A stretch of DNA of 38,329 bases from IMG/VR virus record IMGVR_UViG_3300009610_000056, positions 1 to 38,329 of that record, one strand, 5' to 3'. This stretch comes from a virus. This document shows, piece by piece, positions 23,316 through 31,959 of this stretch. Position numbers and translations under genes: made by a program. Every line of letters starts with the position of its first letter. Position 1 is the first letter of the stretch. Under the pieces are notes generated by a model. It searched no databases. It worked only from the letters and a program-made list of their open reading frames with translations, and had not been told where the DNA came from.

Positions 23316-24563
23316 ATGGCTGATGATGTTGTCGAGCTACCAGAGGTCACTGTCAAGGGAACGACACAAGCAGAGGTGCCGCTTCCACGTCCTAATCCAC
23401 TGCGGGCCTTTGGGTACAGCAGCGATAATCTGTCATGCGTCCTCGAAATCAACGGCCAGCTTTACCGGGACTGGGAAACCGTGTCGGTGAAGGTGCAAAT
23501 GATCGAGACCCCTCATCGCATTTTTCGCTTTACTTGTTCCGAAGGAATGCCGCTAGTCAAGAATTACGCGGCGCTGCGTATCCGGCCCGGCGATATTTGT
23601 CTGGTTAGGCTTGCCGGTATCCCTGTCGTTTATGGCTATGTGTCGTCGCGGCAAGTGTTCTACGACGCCCACCGGCATCACATTGAAATTCAAGGCAGCG
23701 GCAAGACCGAGAACCTTCAGCATGCCGGGGTCGCCTCCAAAACGATGGAGTGGAAGAACGTCACTTACGAACAGTTCGCCCGCTCCCTGTTGAAGCCGGT
23801 GCTTCCGAAGATGAATTTTATTGTTAGGGGCGGGCAGCTACCGCAGATTAAATTTCCTCGCATTTCTATCCCGCACGGCATGTCGATTATGGAGGCGCTG
23901 GAGTTGCCGCTGCGGGCTTTGGGGAACGTCAAGTTCGGCAGCACCCCTATGGGCGATCTGGTCGCGAACGTCGGCCTGCCCTCAGGCGAGGGGGACGTTG
24001 TGGTTGAAGGTAAGAACATTATCGAGGGCCGCGAGATCATCTTCAACTCGCACATGGCTGACAAGGTGATCACGTCCGGTCAACGTCCCGGCAACAACAC
24101 GTCGAGCGGCCCTGATGCCGCTCAGATAAAGGTTAATAAGTTGATCGAAGGCTTGAATATGTATCGGCCACAGATCATTCCGCTTGAGACTCCAGCCTTC
24201 ACCGAGAACCATCTCAAGGGTCGTGGAAACATGGAGCACGACACTATGGCGAACGATCAAGTCACGGTGTTCGCGACGGTGCATGGCTGGCTGAAGCCAA
24301 GCGGTGGGCTGTGGGAGGAAAACCAGCCTGTCCGTGTTATCTCACCGATGCTGATCATGGATGGATCGGAAAAATTAACGTCCAAGTCAGTGACGTTCAC
24401 GCAGGACAACGCACATGGTAGCCGCACTGTTCTGGAGTTGATGAACGACACGGCGATGCGTGCGGGCGTTCCGGCTGACCCAAGATCAGCAGCAGCAGCA
24501 GCCGCCGCCGCCAGCACCGGCACCGATTTTTTACCAGCGGCTAATCCACCAACGGATATTTGA
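23316..24563 (+). CDS. Baseplate hub protein (Mu gpP/gp44-like)
   Basis: 415 residues, starting one base after the previous stop. The sequence follows the gp27/gpP hub fold: LSCVLEINGQLYRDWETVSV, then CSEGMPLVKNYAALRIRPGD, and GSGKTENLQHAGVAS with a helix that follows. The later part (VVVEGKNIIEGREIIFNSHM, PVRVISPMLIMDG) closes the second barrel. The hub trimer connects the tube to the spike. The C-terminal 30 residues are Ala-rich and disordered. The gene lies just before the gp45-type spike, as in Mu. Confidence 0.88.
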   Translation: MADDVVELPEVTVKGTTQAEVPLPRPNPLRAFGYSSDNLSCVLEINGQLYRDWETVSVKVQMIETPHRIFRFTCSEGMPLVKNYAALRIRPGDICLVRLAGIPVVYGYVSSRQVFYDAHRHHIEIQGSGKTENLQHAGVASKTMEWKNVTYEQFARSLLKPVLPKMNFIVRGGQLPQIKFPRISIPHGMSIMEALELPLRALGNVKFGSTPMGDLVANVGLPSGEGDVVVEGKNIIEGREIIFNSHMADKVITSGQRPGNNTSSGPDAAQIKVNKLIEGLNMYRPQIIPLETPAFTENHLKGRGNMEHDTMANDQVTVFATVHGWLKPSGGLWEENQPVRVISPMLIMDGSEKLTSKSVTFTQDNAHGSRTVLELMNDTAMRAGVPADPRSAAAAAAAASTGTDFLPAANPPTDI

Positions 24564-24570
24564 GGGAAAA

Positions 24571-25536
24571 ATGGCGATCCGAACGACATTGTCTCAAGTG
24601 GCGCGGCAGGCGCAGATGTCGATGTCGCGGGCGACCATCCGCGAGTTCGATGACGACCATCTGATGCAAGAGGTGAAGCAGGCGGATGTCTATTACAGCG
24701 AGACGCCGTCCGACTTCGAACGCTGGCAGATGGTTGGCATGACATCCTTTCCGCTGAAGCAGGAGGAGGAAGAGAAGAAAAAGCCGACCGAGAAAAAGAA
24801 GGAAGAGGTCACGCCGGAAAGGAACATGACTGGTGAGGTTGACTTCAACGACGACCAGCCGAAGGGAGCAGCCGCCGAAGCCGTCATGCTCTATCTCAAC
24901 GGCCAGCGTTCGCATCCGGTTGGCATTGTCGATGACCGGCGGGTGCGGCCATATGGCATGAGCGAGGGTGAGGGCGCTCACTACGCGCCGGATGGTTCAG
25001 AGCAGATGGTGCTGTTCAAGGAGAACGGGACTTATGTGGTCTCGCTCGACGGTCCTAGTGTCAAGGATAAGAAGAACAACAAGACTCGGTTCGCTTCTCT
25101 GCGTCACGTCACCAAGAAAATGCAAACCCACAAGATCGAGAAGAAGGAGTCCAACGGACAGTCCTCTGGACCGGCGGCGGCAACCCGTGCCGGTGAAACG
25201 TCCGGCGGCCAGCAGAAAGAAAAGTACAAGCACGAGGGCGACTCGGTGAACACCGAGGTTCGCGTCACGAAAGAGCGCATCGAGCTTCGGACTGGCGACA
25301 AGATGGTTGGCCACTACGACAAGGGTAGCAACACTTGGGAGCTTTACGAGAGCGGCGGCACGTTTCGGGTGATCATTAAGGGCGATAAGATCGTTTGTCA
25401 GAACGGGGGCACCAGCAAATCGATGGTGGTGGACAACAGCCACGTTCATATGAAGTTTGGGGCTTACGCGATCTTTGTCGATGAAGGCGGGTGCTGGTCA
25501 ACGGTGCCGATCCTGACCAAAGCGGACCCGACATAA
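24571..25536 (+). CDS. Baseplate spike protein (Mu gp45-like)
   Basis: 321 residues. ATG 24571 is chosen because TGAGGGA precedes it and the family's start (MAIRTTLSQVARQAQMSMSR) begins here; the longer frame from 24460 reads through the end of the hub gene. Conserved blocks include SDFERWQMVGMTSFPLKQ and AVMLYLNGQRSHPVGIVDDR. The chain then turns into strand-rich repeats ending in DGGCWSTV-like beta-helix tip sequence (HVHMKFGAYAIFVDEG). A 60-residue Lys/Glu-rich insert (EEEEKKKPTEKKKEE) lies between the first blocks, which is unusual. The spike pierces the outer membrane. Confidence 0.88.
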   Translation: MAIRTTLSQVARQAQMSMSRATIREFDDDHLMQEVKQADVYYSETPSDFERWQMVGMTSFPLKQEEEEKKKPTEKKKEEVTPERNMTGEVDFNDDQPKGAAAEAVMLYLNGQRSHPVGIVDDRRVRPYGMSEGEGAHYAPDGSEQMVLFKENGTYVVSLDGPSVKDKKNNKTRFASLRHVTKKMQTHKIEKKESNGQSSGPAAATRAGETSGGQQKEKYKHEGDSVNTEVRVTKERIELRTGDKMVGHYDKGSNTWELYESGGTFRVIIKGDKIVCQNGGTSKSMVVDNSHVHMKFGAYAIFVDEGGCWSTVPILTKADPT

Positions 25537-25537
25537 A

Positions 25538-26062
25538 ATGGCAACCATCCGAGAGGTAGCCCCCGCACCATGGCGGATGAGGTTGGTCCCGGCTTCGTTT
25601 GCCAGTGTGCGGTTTCATGTCGAGCAGCAAGCCCGCAGCGGCGGCCAGCGCACTGTGCTGCACGAATATCCAAAGCGTGACGAACCCTTTGCAGAGGCAA
25701 TGGGCCGCCACGCTTATCGTTATCAGATGACCGGCTACCTGATCGGGCCGAACTACCACTTGACCAAGCGGGCCTTGGTGAAGGCTCTGGAGGGCGAAGG
25801 CGGTACGCTGATCGACCCGTATCTGGCAGAGCCACGGAAGTTCATTTGCGAGCGATTCTCGGTGACCGAGACACGCGAACGTGGTGGCTACTGCACATTC
25901 GAGATGGCGTTTGTCGAGCTTGGCAGTTCCGGCAATACGGTGCAGCAGACAGACAGCAAGGCTCAGACAGAAAACAAGGCGGTGGAAACGGAGAAGGACG
26001 CAGCCGTCGTTGTCGATACGCCACCAAAACCCGACACCAAACTCCGCACGGATGAAATATGA
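25538..26062 (+). CDS. DNA-circulation protein N-terminal domain (Mu gpN/gp43, N part)
   Basis: 174 residues, starting one base after the spike stop. Residues 4-130 match the DNA_circ_N family: APWRMRLVPASFASVRFHVE, then HEYPKRDEPFAEAMGRHAYR, GYLIGPNYHLTKRALVKALE, and GTLIDPYLAEPRKFICERFS. In Mu this domain is the N-terminus of gpN, a baseplate ring protein despite the family name. Here the protein stops after a polar Lys/Thr tail, and the C-terminal part is made by the next gene. The gene follows the spike gene; in Mu it precedes the hub gene. Confidence 0.87.
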   Translation: MATIREVAPAPWRMRLVPASFASVRFHVEQQARSGGQRTVLHEYPKRDEPFAEAMGRHAYRYQMTGYLIGPNYHLTKRALVKALEGEGGTLIDPYLAEPRKFICERFSVTETRERGGYCTFEMAFVELGSSGNTVQQTDSKAQTENKAVETEKDAAVVVDTPPKPDTKLRTDEI

Positions 26063-26730
26063 TTCAGTCAGAGCGCGGTGAAGCTAAAGCCATCTCAGCG
26101 CGGATTATGACTCAGTTGATCACCTTTCCGTTGTCGGCGTCGGGTCAGGCTGGCGCTGATCTGCGGGGAGCTATGGGCCGGTACATGGCCAACTTCAACG
26201 ACCTGATCGATCAACGGGTGCTTGGCTTGGCGCTTCTTGATTGTTTCAGGACTGCCTTCTTGGCTGGTGCCACGCTGGACTCGATGGACAACGTGCGGAC
26301 GACGATGTCTACGGAAGCGCCGGTTTATTCGTTGGGGCGCAACGTCGTGAACGCGGCGATTATCTTTTCGTTTGCCCAACAGTCGAAGATCATCACCGCC
26401 ATGGAGTTCAAAAGTCAGAGCGATGTTGATGCTGTCATCGACCGGATGGCTTTGGTTGTTGAGGACATTAAGCTGGATATGGCGGACTTTTTCGTTGTCT
26501 CCGACAACAGGAATTTCGTCGCGCTGGCGGCTCTCATGATCCAGCATCTGGCGGCCACGCGGCGTGTCCTGCCTCGCATCGTGAACTACCAGTTCCCGAT
26601 CAACTATCCGGCGCTGACGATGTCGAACCGCATCTATGCGGACCCGTCCCGCAGCGAGGAACTGATCGCAGAGAACGACACCGTGCATCCGGCCTTCATG
26701 CAGCGAAACGTCGTGGCCCTGAGCGTGTGA
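26059..26730 (+). CDS. DNA-circulation protein C-terminal part (Mu gpN/gp43, C part)
   Basis: 223 residues, coupled by ATGA to the N-part gene. It is helical, and its end (YQFPINYPALTMSNRIYADP, then SRSEELIAENDTVHPAFMQR) follows the C-terminal pattern of gpN-type proteins (a helix, then Y-x-D-x-S-R-A/S-x-E-L-I-A-x-N-x-x-x-H-P-x-F). The two products together give a complete gpN. The break falls in the variable middle, with a proper stop and start, so this looks like a stable gene split rather than a frameshift error. It could also be read as an old gene fission. Confidence 0.75.
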   Translation: MIQSERGEAKAISARIMTQLITFPLSASGQAGADLRGAMGRYMANFNDLIDQRVLGLALLDCFRTAFLAGATLDSMDNVRTTMSTEAPVYSLGRNVVNAAIIFSFAQQSKIITAMEFKSQSDVDAVIDRMALVVEDIKLDMADFFVVSDNRNFVALAALMIQHLAATRRVLPRIVNYQFPINYPALTMSNRIYADPSRSEELIAENDTVHPAFMQRNVVALSV

Positions 26731-26731
26731 T

Positions 26732-27268
26732 ATGGCAGAGATCAGGGTCATCAACATCAGGGATACTGACGGGACCGGCCCGGACCTTGAAGGCAACATC
26801 GTGAGCCTTCACGCCATCTGGATGGACTGGCTGCTGAAGCCTGACAACACGCTCGATGAAACCGAGGAACTGGTCAACGTCGTCAAAGTCGCGCTGCTGA
26901 CTCATGCCTTGGTCGAACCGGACGATATCTTGCCGGACCCGGACAGCACAGACCGGCGCGGCTGGTGGGGCGACATGGATGCCGAGACGATCTGGGATGG
27001 CTGGCCGATAGGAGCTAAGATATGGCTGCTGAGCCGGGCCAAGATCACGCCAGCAGAAGCAAGAGAAGGCTCCACGCTGGTAAGGGCCGAGGAGTATTGC
27101 CGGATCGCGCTCCAGCCGATGATCGACAGGCGTATGTGCCGCAGCATTGAAGTCGAGGCAACAAGAGGCAGCACCGAGAGGATCAACGTCTCGGTGCGAA
27201 TTTATCGGGGGCCGCTTCCGCAGATCGAGTTGCGCTTCCACGACTTGTGGGAAGAAATCAGGATTTAA
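26732..27268 (+). CDS. Baseplate wedge protein (Mu gp46-like)
   Basis: 178 residues, starting one base after the previous stop. The centre carries the gp46/GP46-family hallmark DRRGWWGDMD, followed by GAKIWLLSRAKITPA and a helix-strand end (RINVSVRIYRGPLPQIELRF). This is the small outer-sheath-initiator-like baseplate protein (T4 gp25 analogue). It is followed by the gp47-type wedge gene as in Mu. Confidence 0.88.
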   Translation: MAEIRVINIRDTDGTGPDLEGNIVSLHAIWMDWLLKPDNTLDETEELVNVVKVALLTHALVEPDDILPDPDSTDRRGWWGDMDAETIWDGWPIGAKIWLLSRAKITPAEAREGSTLVRAEEYCRIALQPMIDRRMCRSIEVEATRGSTERINVSVRIYRGPLPQIELRFHDLWEEIRI

Positions 27269-27272
27269 CCCA

Positions 27273-28376
27273 ATGCCATGGTCAACTCCCTCGCTGCGTT
27301 CGGTTCGCGAAACGGTTCGGGGTGAGATCACCACGAGCTTGGGTCGCGCATCGTTCGTCAGCAATAGCGTGCTGCGTGTCATGGCCGATGCCATGGCGGC
27401 GCTGGCTCATCTGACCCTGCGCTACATTGACTGGCTGGCACTTCAATTAATGCCGGACACCGCCGAGAGGGAGTGGCTCGACCGGCACGGCGACATCTGG
27501 CTGGTCAACGCCGATGACACCACGGGCCGTAAGCTGGGAGCGCTTGCTTCGGGTCAAGCGACGGTGACGGGCGTCGATGGGATCGCGGTCCCCGTCTCGT
27601 CCCGCCTGACCAGCAGCGATGACTTGCAGTACGAAACGACGGTCGAGGTCTTGGTGACTCCAACCGGAGTCCCTGTCCCGGTTCGTGCTCTCAGTTATGG
27701 GCGTGACGGCAACCGTTTCCCCGGCGATGGGCTGCAATTTGTAGAAGCCATCAGCGGCGTTGACGGGCAAGCAGTGGTCATCGTGGTCGATGGTGGAGCC
27801 AATGCGGAAACCGACGATCAGTTGCGCCGACGCATCCTGCAACGCATCCGCAATCCGCCCATGGGCGGTTCGGCGGAAGACTATGTCCGGTGGGCGTTGG
27901 CGTGCCCCGGCGTAGACCGCGCGTGGGCCGAGGCGGAACAGGGGCCAGGCACCATCACGGTGCGGTTTCTGATGGACCCGGAAGACCCGGCCTATGAAGA
28001 AAGCAAGGGCTGGCCGACATCGGAAGACATAGAAGAGGTCAAGGTTTACATCGACAAGATGCGTCCGGTCACCGTCATGGACTGCTATGTGTTCGCTCCG
28101 ATCCAGCAGTACCTCAGCATCACAATTGCTGATCTCGTTACAGTCCCGGATACCGTAGCCGCGAGAACCGCCGCGAAGACCGAGATTGAAGCCAGCGTCG
28201 AGCGCATGCTGTTCGCCAACGCTGCACCGGGGCAAACGATCTATGCGGCGTGGATCAGCAACGCCATCCTGAATGCGCCCAGCGTCCAGTCGTTTGAGCT
28301 TGTGACCACGGATGACTTTGTCATGGAGTCAGTCGGTCACATGGCAGTCCTAGAAACGATACTCTACGATGAGTAA
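27273..28376 (+). CDS. Baseplate J-family wedge protein (Mu gp47-like)
   Basis: 367 residues. ATG 27273 is used; the longer frame from 27147 lies in the gp46 gene. Baseplate-J blocks are clear: WLDRHGDIWLVNADDTTGRK, ASGQATVTGVDGIAVPVSSR, ETDDQLRRRILQRIRNPPMG and GSAEDYVRWALACPGVDRAW. The end has the conserved helix and strand (GQTIYAAWISNAI). The protein forms the baseplate wedge core (T4 gp6 analogue). The stop overlaps the gp48 start by eight bases. Confidence 0.92.
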   Translation: MPWSTPSLRSVRETVRGEITTSLGRASFVSNSVLRVMADAMAALAHLTLRYIDWLALQLMPDTAEREWLDRHGDIWLVNADDTTGRKLGALASGQATVTGVDGIAVPVSSRLTSSDDLQYETTVEVLVTPTGVPVPVRALSYGRDGNRFPGDGLQFVEAISGVDGQAVVIVVDGGANAETDDQLRRRILQRIRNPPMGGSAEDYVRWALACPGVDRAWAEAEQGPGTITVRFLMDPEDPAYEESKGWPTSEDIEEVKVYIDKMRPVTVMDCYVFAPIQQYLSITIADLVTVPDTVAARTAAKTEIEASVERMLFANAAPGQTIYAAWISNAILNAPSVQSFELVTTDDFVMESVGHMAVLETILYDE

Positions 28377-29928
28377 CGACCGGCACGTTCGCAGGAGCGG
28401 GTCGGATTATCAGCACGCCTTCATGGCGCTGCTGCCGCAGGGCGAGGCATGGCCGCGCCAACCGGGAACGCTGCTGTACAAAGTCTGTGCCGGGCTTTGC
28501 GAATACTGGGGGGTTGTCGATAGGCGGGCCGCCGACTTGCTGGAGCAAGAGAGCGATCCGCGTATCACGCTTGAACTGTTACCGGATTGGGAACGCAACT
28601 GGGGCCTGCCTGATCCTTGCTACGAAGCACCGCAGACCATTGGCGAACGTCAGCAGGCACTGGTCACGCGGATGACACTGCTCGGCGCTCAGTCGCGCGA
28701 GTTCTTTATCGGGGTTGCCGCCAGTCTTGGCTACACGATCACGATCACCGAGTACCGGGTGTGGGTCGTCGGGATGGATCGCTGCGGCGACAGCAGAACC
28801 GATAAAGATTTTGCGCCTGATCCCATGGTCAATGAGTGGGGTCAGCCAATCATGAACGCGAAGGGGGATAAGGTTTATGACCCCGACGTAGACGGCGAAC
28901 TATCCGGCTGGCCGCAGTACGGGCTTGGCCCTCCATCCAACCGTTTCTATTGGACCGTTCATGTCGGATCACTCGGCCTGATTTGGTTCCGGGTTGGCGC
29001 AGGCGGCGGACAAACCGGCGTCGATCCTCATTTGCGTATTAAAATTGCCGAAGATTTGGCGTGCCTGCTCAACCGCTGGAAGCCAGCGCACACCGAGATC
29101 ATCTTCGATTACTCAGATGTCTCGCCGCCAGAGATCGATGCGGTGTTGAATCCGGTCCCGGAGAACTCCGCACTCGGCACCGTGGTCGGGACGTTCTCCA
29201 CCGTGAACAAGTTCACCGGCACGCCGGTTTACACTCTGACCAATAACGCGGGCGGTAGGTTCGCGATCACTGGCAACGATCTGACCGTTGCTGGTGCGCT
29301 CGACTTTGAGGCCGGTGCTTCATACGGGATCGCGGTGACGGTCAGCGGCGTCGATCCGGTGGTTACGGACATGCCCAAGGTATACACCGTCACGGTAACG
29401 AACGTCGCTGAGCCGGTATGGGTGACGACGTTTACCGCGACCTTTGTTGGCGACAGCCCCGATGTCTTGAACGGCGTCAATAACAGACAGTCATTGGTGG
29501 CCGGACTCTTCAGTGAAAGCGGGACCAAGTTCAGGCTGACGCTGCAATCCGGCAGCGGCGCTGAGGGTATGCGGGTCGATAGCATGTATGCCGGTCATGC
29601 GGCGTCTGGCGCGGTTCAAAACTTCGACGGCACTCAGGTTCAGATTACGGTCGGCGGGTTGTCGGCGTTCACCGTCCCGGCGAACTCCAGCGTCGTCACC
29701 GATCCAATCGACTATGCTTTCGACAAGACAAAGAACTTCTTGATAGCTTGGCACTGTGACAGCGCGGCCAATGACGTAGTGCGCTACAATGATGCCATGA
29801 GCGGCGCGGAGCGGTGGTGGAAAACGTCTGCCAGCGAGGCGTCGGCCACCACCGTCACCGGCTACTTTAATCGCTCCAGCCTTCACTACTTCATCGGCAA
29901 GATCGAGGTCTGGACGTTAAAACTCTAG
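28369..29928 (+). CDS. Mu gp48-like wedge protein fused to Ig/cadherin-like and C-terminal beta domains
   Basis: 519 residues, coupled to gp47. Residues 1-245 are a Mu gp48 / DUF2313 protein: SDYQHAFMALLPQGEAWPRQ, ERNWGLPDPC, TIGERQQALVTRMTLLGAQS, and CLLNRWKPAHTEIIFDYS. A usual gp48 ends here. Residues 250-345 are a cadherin-like repeat (DAVLNPVPENSALGTVVGTF, then DFEAGASYGIAVTVSG). Residues 350-519 are another all-beta domain (TTFTATFVGDSPDVLNGVNN, ending RSSLHYFIGKIEVWTLKL). The extension would project receptor-binding or fibre-anchoring domains from the baseplate wedge. Confidence 0.87.
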   Translation: MSNDRHVRRSGSDYQHAFMALLPQGEAWPRQPGTLLYKVCAGLCEYWGVVDRRAADLLEQESDPRITLELLPDWERNWGLPDPCYEAPQTIGERQQALVTRMTLLGAQSREFFIGVAASLGYTITITEYRVWVVGMDRCGDSRTDKDFAPDPMVNEWGQPIMNAKGDKVYDPDVDGELSGWPQYGLGPPSNRFYWTVHVGSLGLIWFRVGAGGGQTGVDPHLRIKIAEDLACLLNRWKPAHTEIIFDYSDVSPPEIDAVLNPVPENSALGTVVGTFSTVNKFTGTPVYTLTNNAGGRFAITGNDLTVAGALDFEAGASYGIAVTVSGVDPVVTDMPKVYTVTVTNVAEPVWVTTFTATFVGDSPDVLNGVNNRQSLVAGLFSESGTKFRLTLQSGSGAEGMRVDSMYAGHAASGAVQNFDGTQVQITVGGLSAFTVPANSSVVTDPIDYAFDKTKNFLIAWHCDSAANDVVRYNDAMSGAERWWKTSASEASATTVTGYFNRSSLHYFIGKIEVWTLKL

Positions 29929-29945
29929 TCAAATGGGAGGCTCCA

Positions 29946-30983
29946 ATTCGTTATAACCAGCCCTTCGGAATTTCCGACCCAGACGCTGCCTACATCAACG
30001 GCAATCCGGCGACCGGGACGATGGGGTCGATCCCGCCCGCGTCGTCGGTTGAGTATGACCAGCGCGAGATTGTTGCTGTCATCAAGTATGCCTACGACAA
30101 AGGTCTGATCGACTTTAACAACGTGGCGTGCGCCGCGCCAAGCAATAGCGACTTGACGCAATTGCTGAAGGCGATCTTCGGCATGACCAACAAGAACAAG
30201 TTGCAGGCCGACGTGATCATCTACACCAACGCTGGGGTGACTGGCGACGATTTGACCGGCGACGGCACGGCGGCGAAGCCATACAAGACCATTCAGAAGG
30301 CAATCAACACGGCGCAGGCGGTGATCGACGTTAACCGGCAGCACAAGATCACATTCAAAAACACGGGCACCTTTACGCAGCCAACCTATTTATCCGGTGC
30401 ATTCGCCGGTCAGGCCGGGATGGGGTCAATCGTCTTCGACAACACGGCGGCGACGTTCGAAACCCTCCATGGTTCGTGCTTCAGCATCTATCTTGGCGCA
30501 TCCTGTATGATAAAGGGCGGCACCTACGCGGCGTCGTGGGACGGCGTGGGGTCCAGCCAAGGCATCGGCATCAACTGCGGCGGGTTTGGCGGCGTCAACA
30601 TTGATGGAGTGACCTTCGGTGTCTGTGCGTCGGCGCACATCTGGTCCGAAGGCAACGTACAGGTCAACACACCGTACACGATTGCTGGCAGTTCGCCGTA
30701 TCACTGGATGATTATGCCACCGGGCGGCGTGTGGTTTTCGTCAGGCCCCGGTGCGCCCTTGCCGTCAATCAACGTCGTCGGCAACCCCGGCTTCACGGTA
30801 TTTGCCCGCGTTCATGGCGGCGAACTCCGCATGAGTGCCCCGATCACGGGCACGGCAACAGGTCAGAGATACAACATCACCGGCTTCGGCGTCATCGGCA
30901 GCGGCGGCGGCGGTCCCAATAAATTCCCCGGAACCGTCGCAGGCACTATCGCCACCAACACCGGCAACGGCGAATACATATAA
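29946..30983 (+). CDS. Tail spike / fibre protein with beta-helix-like body, unusual start
   Basis: The first ATG in frame is 30021, but the same frame is open and coding-like upstream: NQPFGISDPDAAYINGNPAT before GTMGSIPPASSVEYDQREIV is typical phage-fibre N-terminal sequence. No ATG, GTG or TTG lies in that part. GGGAGG at 29935-29940 is five bases before an in-frame ATT at 29946, so ATT may be the start, giving 345 residues. The body (DDLTGDGTAAKPYKTIQKAI, GGTYAASWDG, GFGGVNIDGVTFG) looks like a right-handed beta-helix spike. It lies between the gp48 gene and a DUF4376-like gene. A sequencing error near 29946-29955 could instead have removed an ATG-led frame. Confidence 0.75.
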   Translation: MRYNQPFGISDPDAAYINGNPATGTMGSIPPASSVEYDQREIVAVIKYAYDKGLIDFNNVACAAPSNSDLTQLLKAIFGMTNKNKLQADVIIYTNAGVTGDDLTGDGTAAKPYKTIQKAINTAQAVIDVNRQHKITFKNTGTFTQPTYLSGAFAGQAGMGSIVFDNTAATFETLHGSCFSIYLGASCMIKGGTYAASWDGVGSSQGIGINCGGFGGVNIDGVTFGVCASAHIWSEGNVQVNTPYTIAGSSPYHWMIMPPGGVWFSSGPGAPLPSINVVGNPGFTVFARVHGGELRMSAPITGTATGQRYNITGFGVIGSGGGGPNKFPGTVAGTIATNTGNGEYI

Positions 30984-30996
30984 AGGAAAACCGTCA

Positions 30997-31602
30997 ATGG
31001 ACCCACTTTTCGTTCCACAGACTTGGTATTGGCTGGCCGACGACGGGCGTGTGTTCTCTGGCCCGCTGGAGCAGGTCGTCTCGACATCCGATCAAGGTTA
31101 TGTTGATTGGATTGCGCTGGGGCGGTATCCGACAGAGTGGCCGCGCGAAATCGACGGCACGCAGACCAATGCGATGATGCAGACGGTGCTAGCACCGTTC
31201 GGCATGTTCGCTCACCTGTCTTACTACAGCGTCAGCGTGCGAGACCGTGTCATCAACGGCGGCATAACTGTTGGTGGATTGCCGTTTGCGACTGACCCGA
31301 TAACGGTGATGTCGCTGAACTCGGCCTACATCTACACGATTGATAAGCAACTCAATGAGTTCTCGTGGAAGCTGCCGGATGGCACCTTTATCACGCTGGA
31401 CACAGACCAGATTAAGTTGTTGCAGAATGCCGTATCGGAGTTGGGGCAGGACTGCTTCAACACTGAAGCTACGCTGCTTGAGGGGATGGATGCTGGCACC
31501 GTCACCACGCGGGAGCAGGTCGATGCCGCATACGCCGCCATCCCGGTTACGTTTCCTGCTGGGGGCGCGATGACATTTAATGTCAGGCGCAAAGCAAAGT
31601 AA
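30997..31602 (+). CDS. Tail fibre-associated DUF4376-like protein
   Basis: 201 residues. ATG 30997 is preceded by AAAGGAAAA; the longer frame from 30835 reads out of phase through the spike gene. The C-terminal half (GGLPFATDPITVMSLNSAYI, then FSWKLPDGTFITLDTDQIKL) follows the DUF4376 pattern found at the ends of phage tail-fibre and fibre-assembly proteins. The N-terminal part is small, aromatic and beta-rich (WYWLADDGRVFSGPLEQVVS). It probably works with the adjacent spike, either as a chaperone or as a fibre part. Confidence 0.7.
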   Translation: MDPLFVPQTWYWLADDGRVFSGPLEQVVSTSDQGYVDWIALGRYPTEWPREIDGTQTNAMMQTVLAPFGMFAHLSYYSVSVRDRVINGGITVGGLPFATDPITVMSLNSAYIYTIDKQLNEFSWKLPDGTFITLDTDQIKLLQNAVSELGQDCFNTEATLLEGMDAGTVTTREQVDAAYAAIPVTFPAGGAMTFNVRRKAK

Positions 31603-31614
31603 GAGGACTGCAAT

Positions 31615-31959
31615 ATGTCCATCGTCAACATCACTGTCACCAATGACTCCGATTTCTATCGGACGTTCATCTGGAAGACAGTTGCTGGAGTGCCGATCAA
31701 CCTGACCGGCGGCACGATGGAAATGATGTTGCGGCGACGTGCGGAGGACATCACAGCGTTGATGCGCCTTGCCACCGACACCGGAGAGATCGTGCTGGTC
31801 AATCCAACGGCTGGTGCGTTCACCGTGCGGATTACTCAAGAGGCGCTTGAACGCCTTGGGCTAGGCGAGTTCGAGCATTCCAACATTTTTACACAGGGCG
31901 ATTCCAAAATCCGCATCTGGTCAGGCAGCTTCATTAACAATGCTGGACCGACGCGATGA
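31615..31959 (+). CDS. Small beta-rich phage protein, paralogue of the 382-729 gene
   Basis: 114 residues, with AAGAGGA before ATG 31615. Strands NITVTNDSDFYRTFIWKTVA, then GVPINLTGGTMEMMLRRRAE, and GAFTVRITQEALERLG follow the same plan as the product of 382-729. The family resembles small beta domains of phage baseplate and receptor proteins (BppU-like). It lies among receptor-binding genes and overlaps the collagen-like gene (ATGA). Role unknown; it may be an adaptor or assembly partner for fibre parts. Confidence 0.7.
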   Translation: MSIVNITVTNDSDFYRTFIWKTVAGVPINLTGGTMEMMLRRRAEDITALMRLATDTGEIVLVNPTAGAFTVRITQEALERLGLGEFEHSNIFTQGDSKIRIWSGSFINNAGPTR

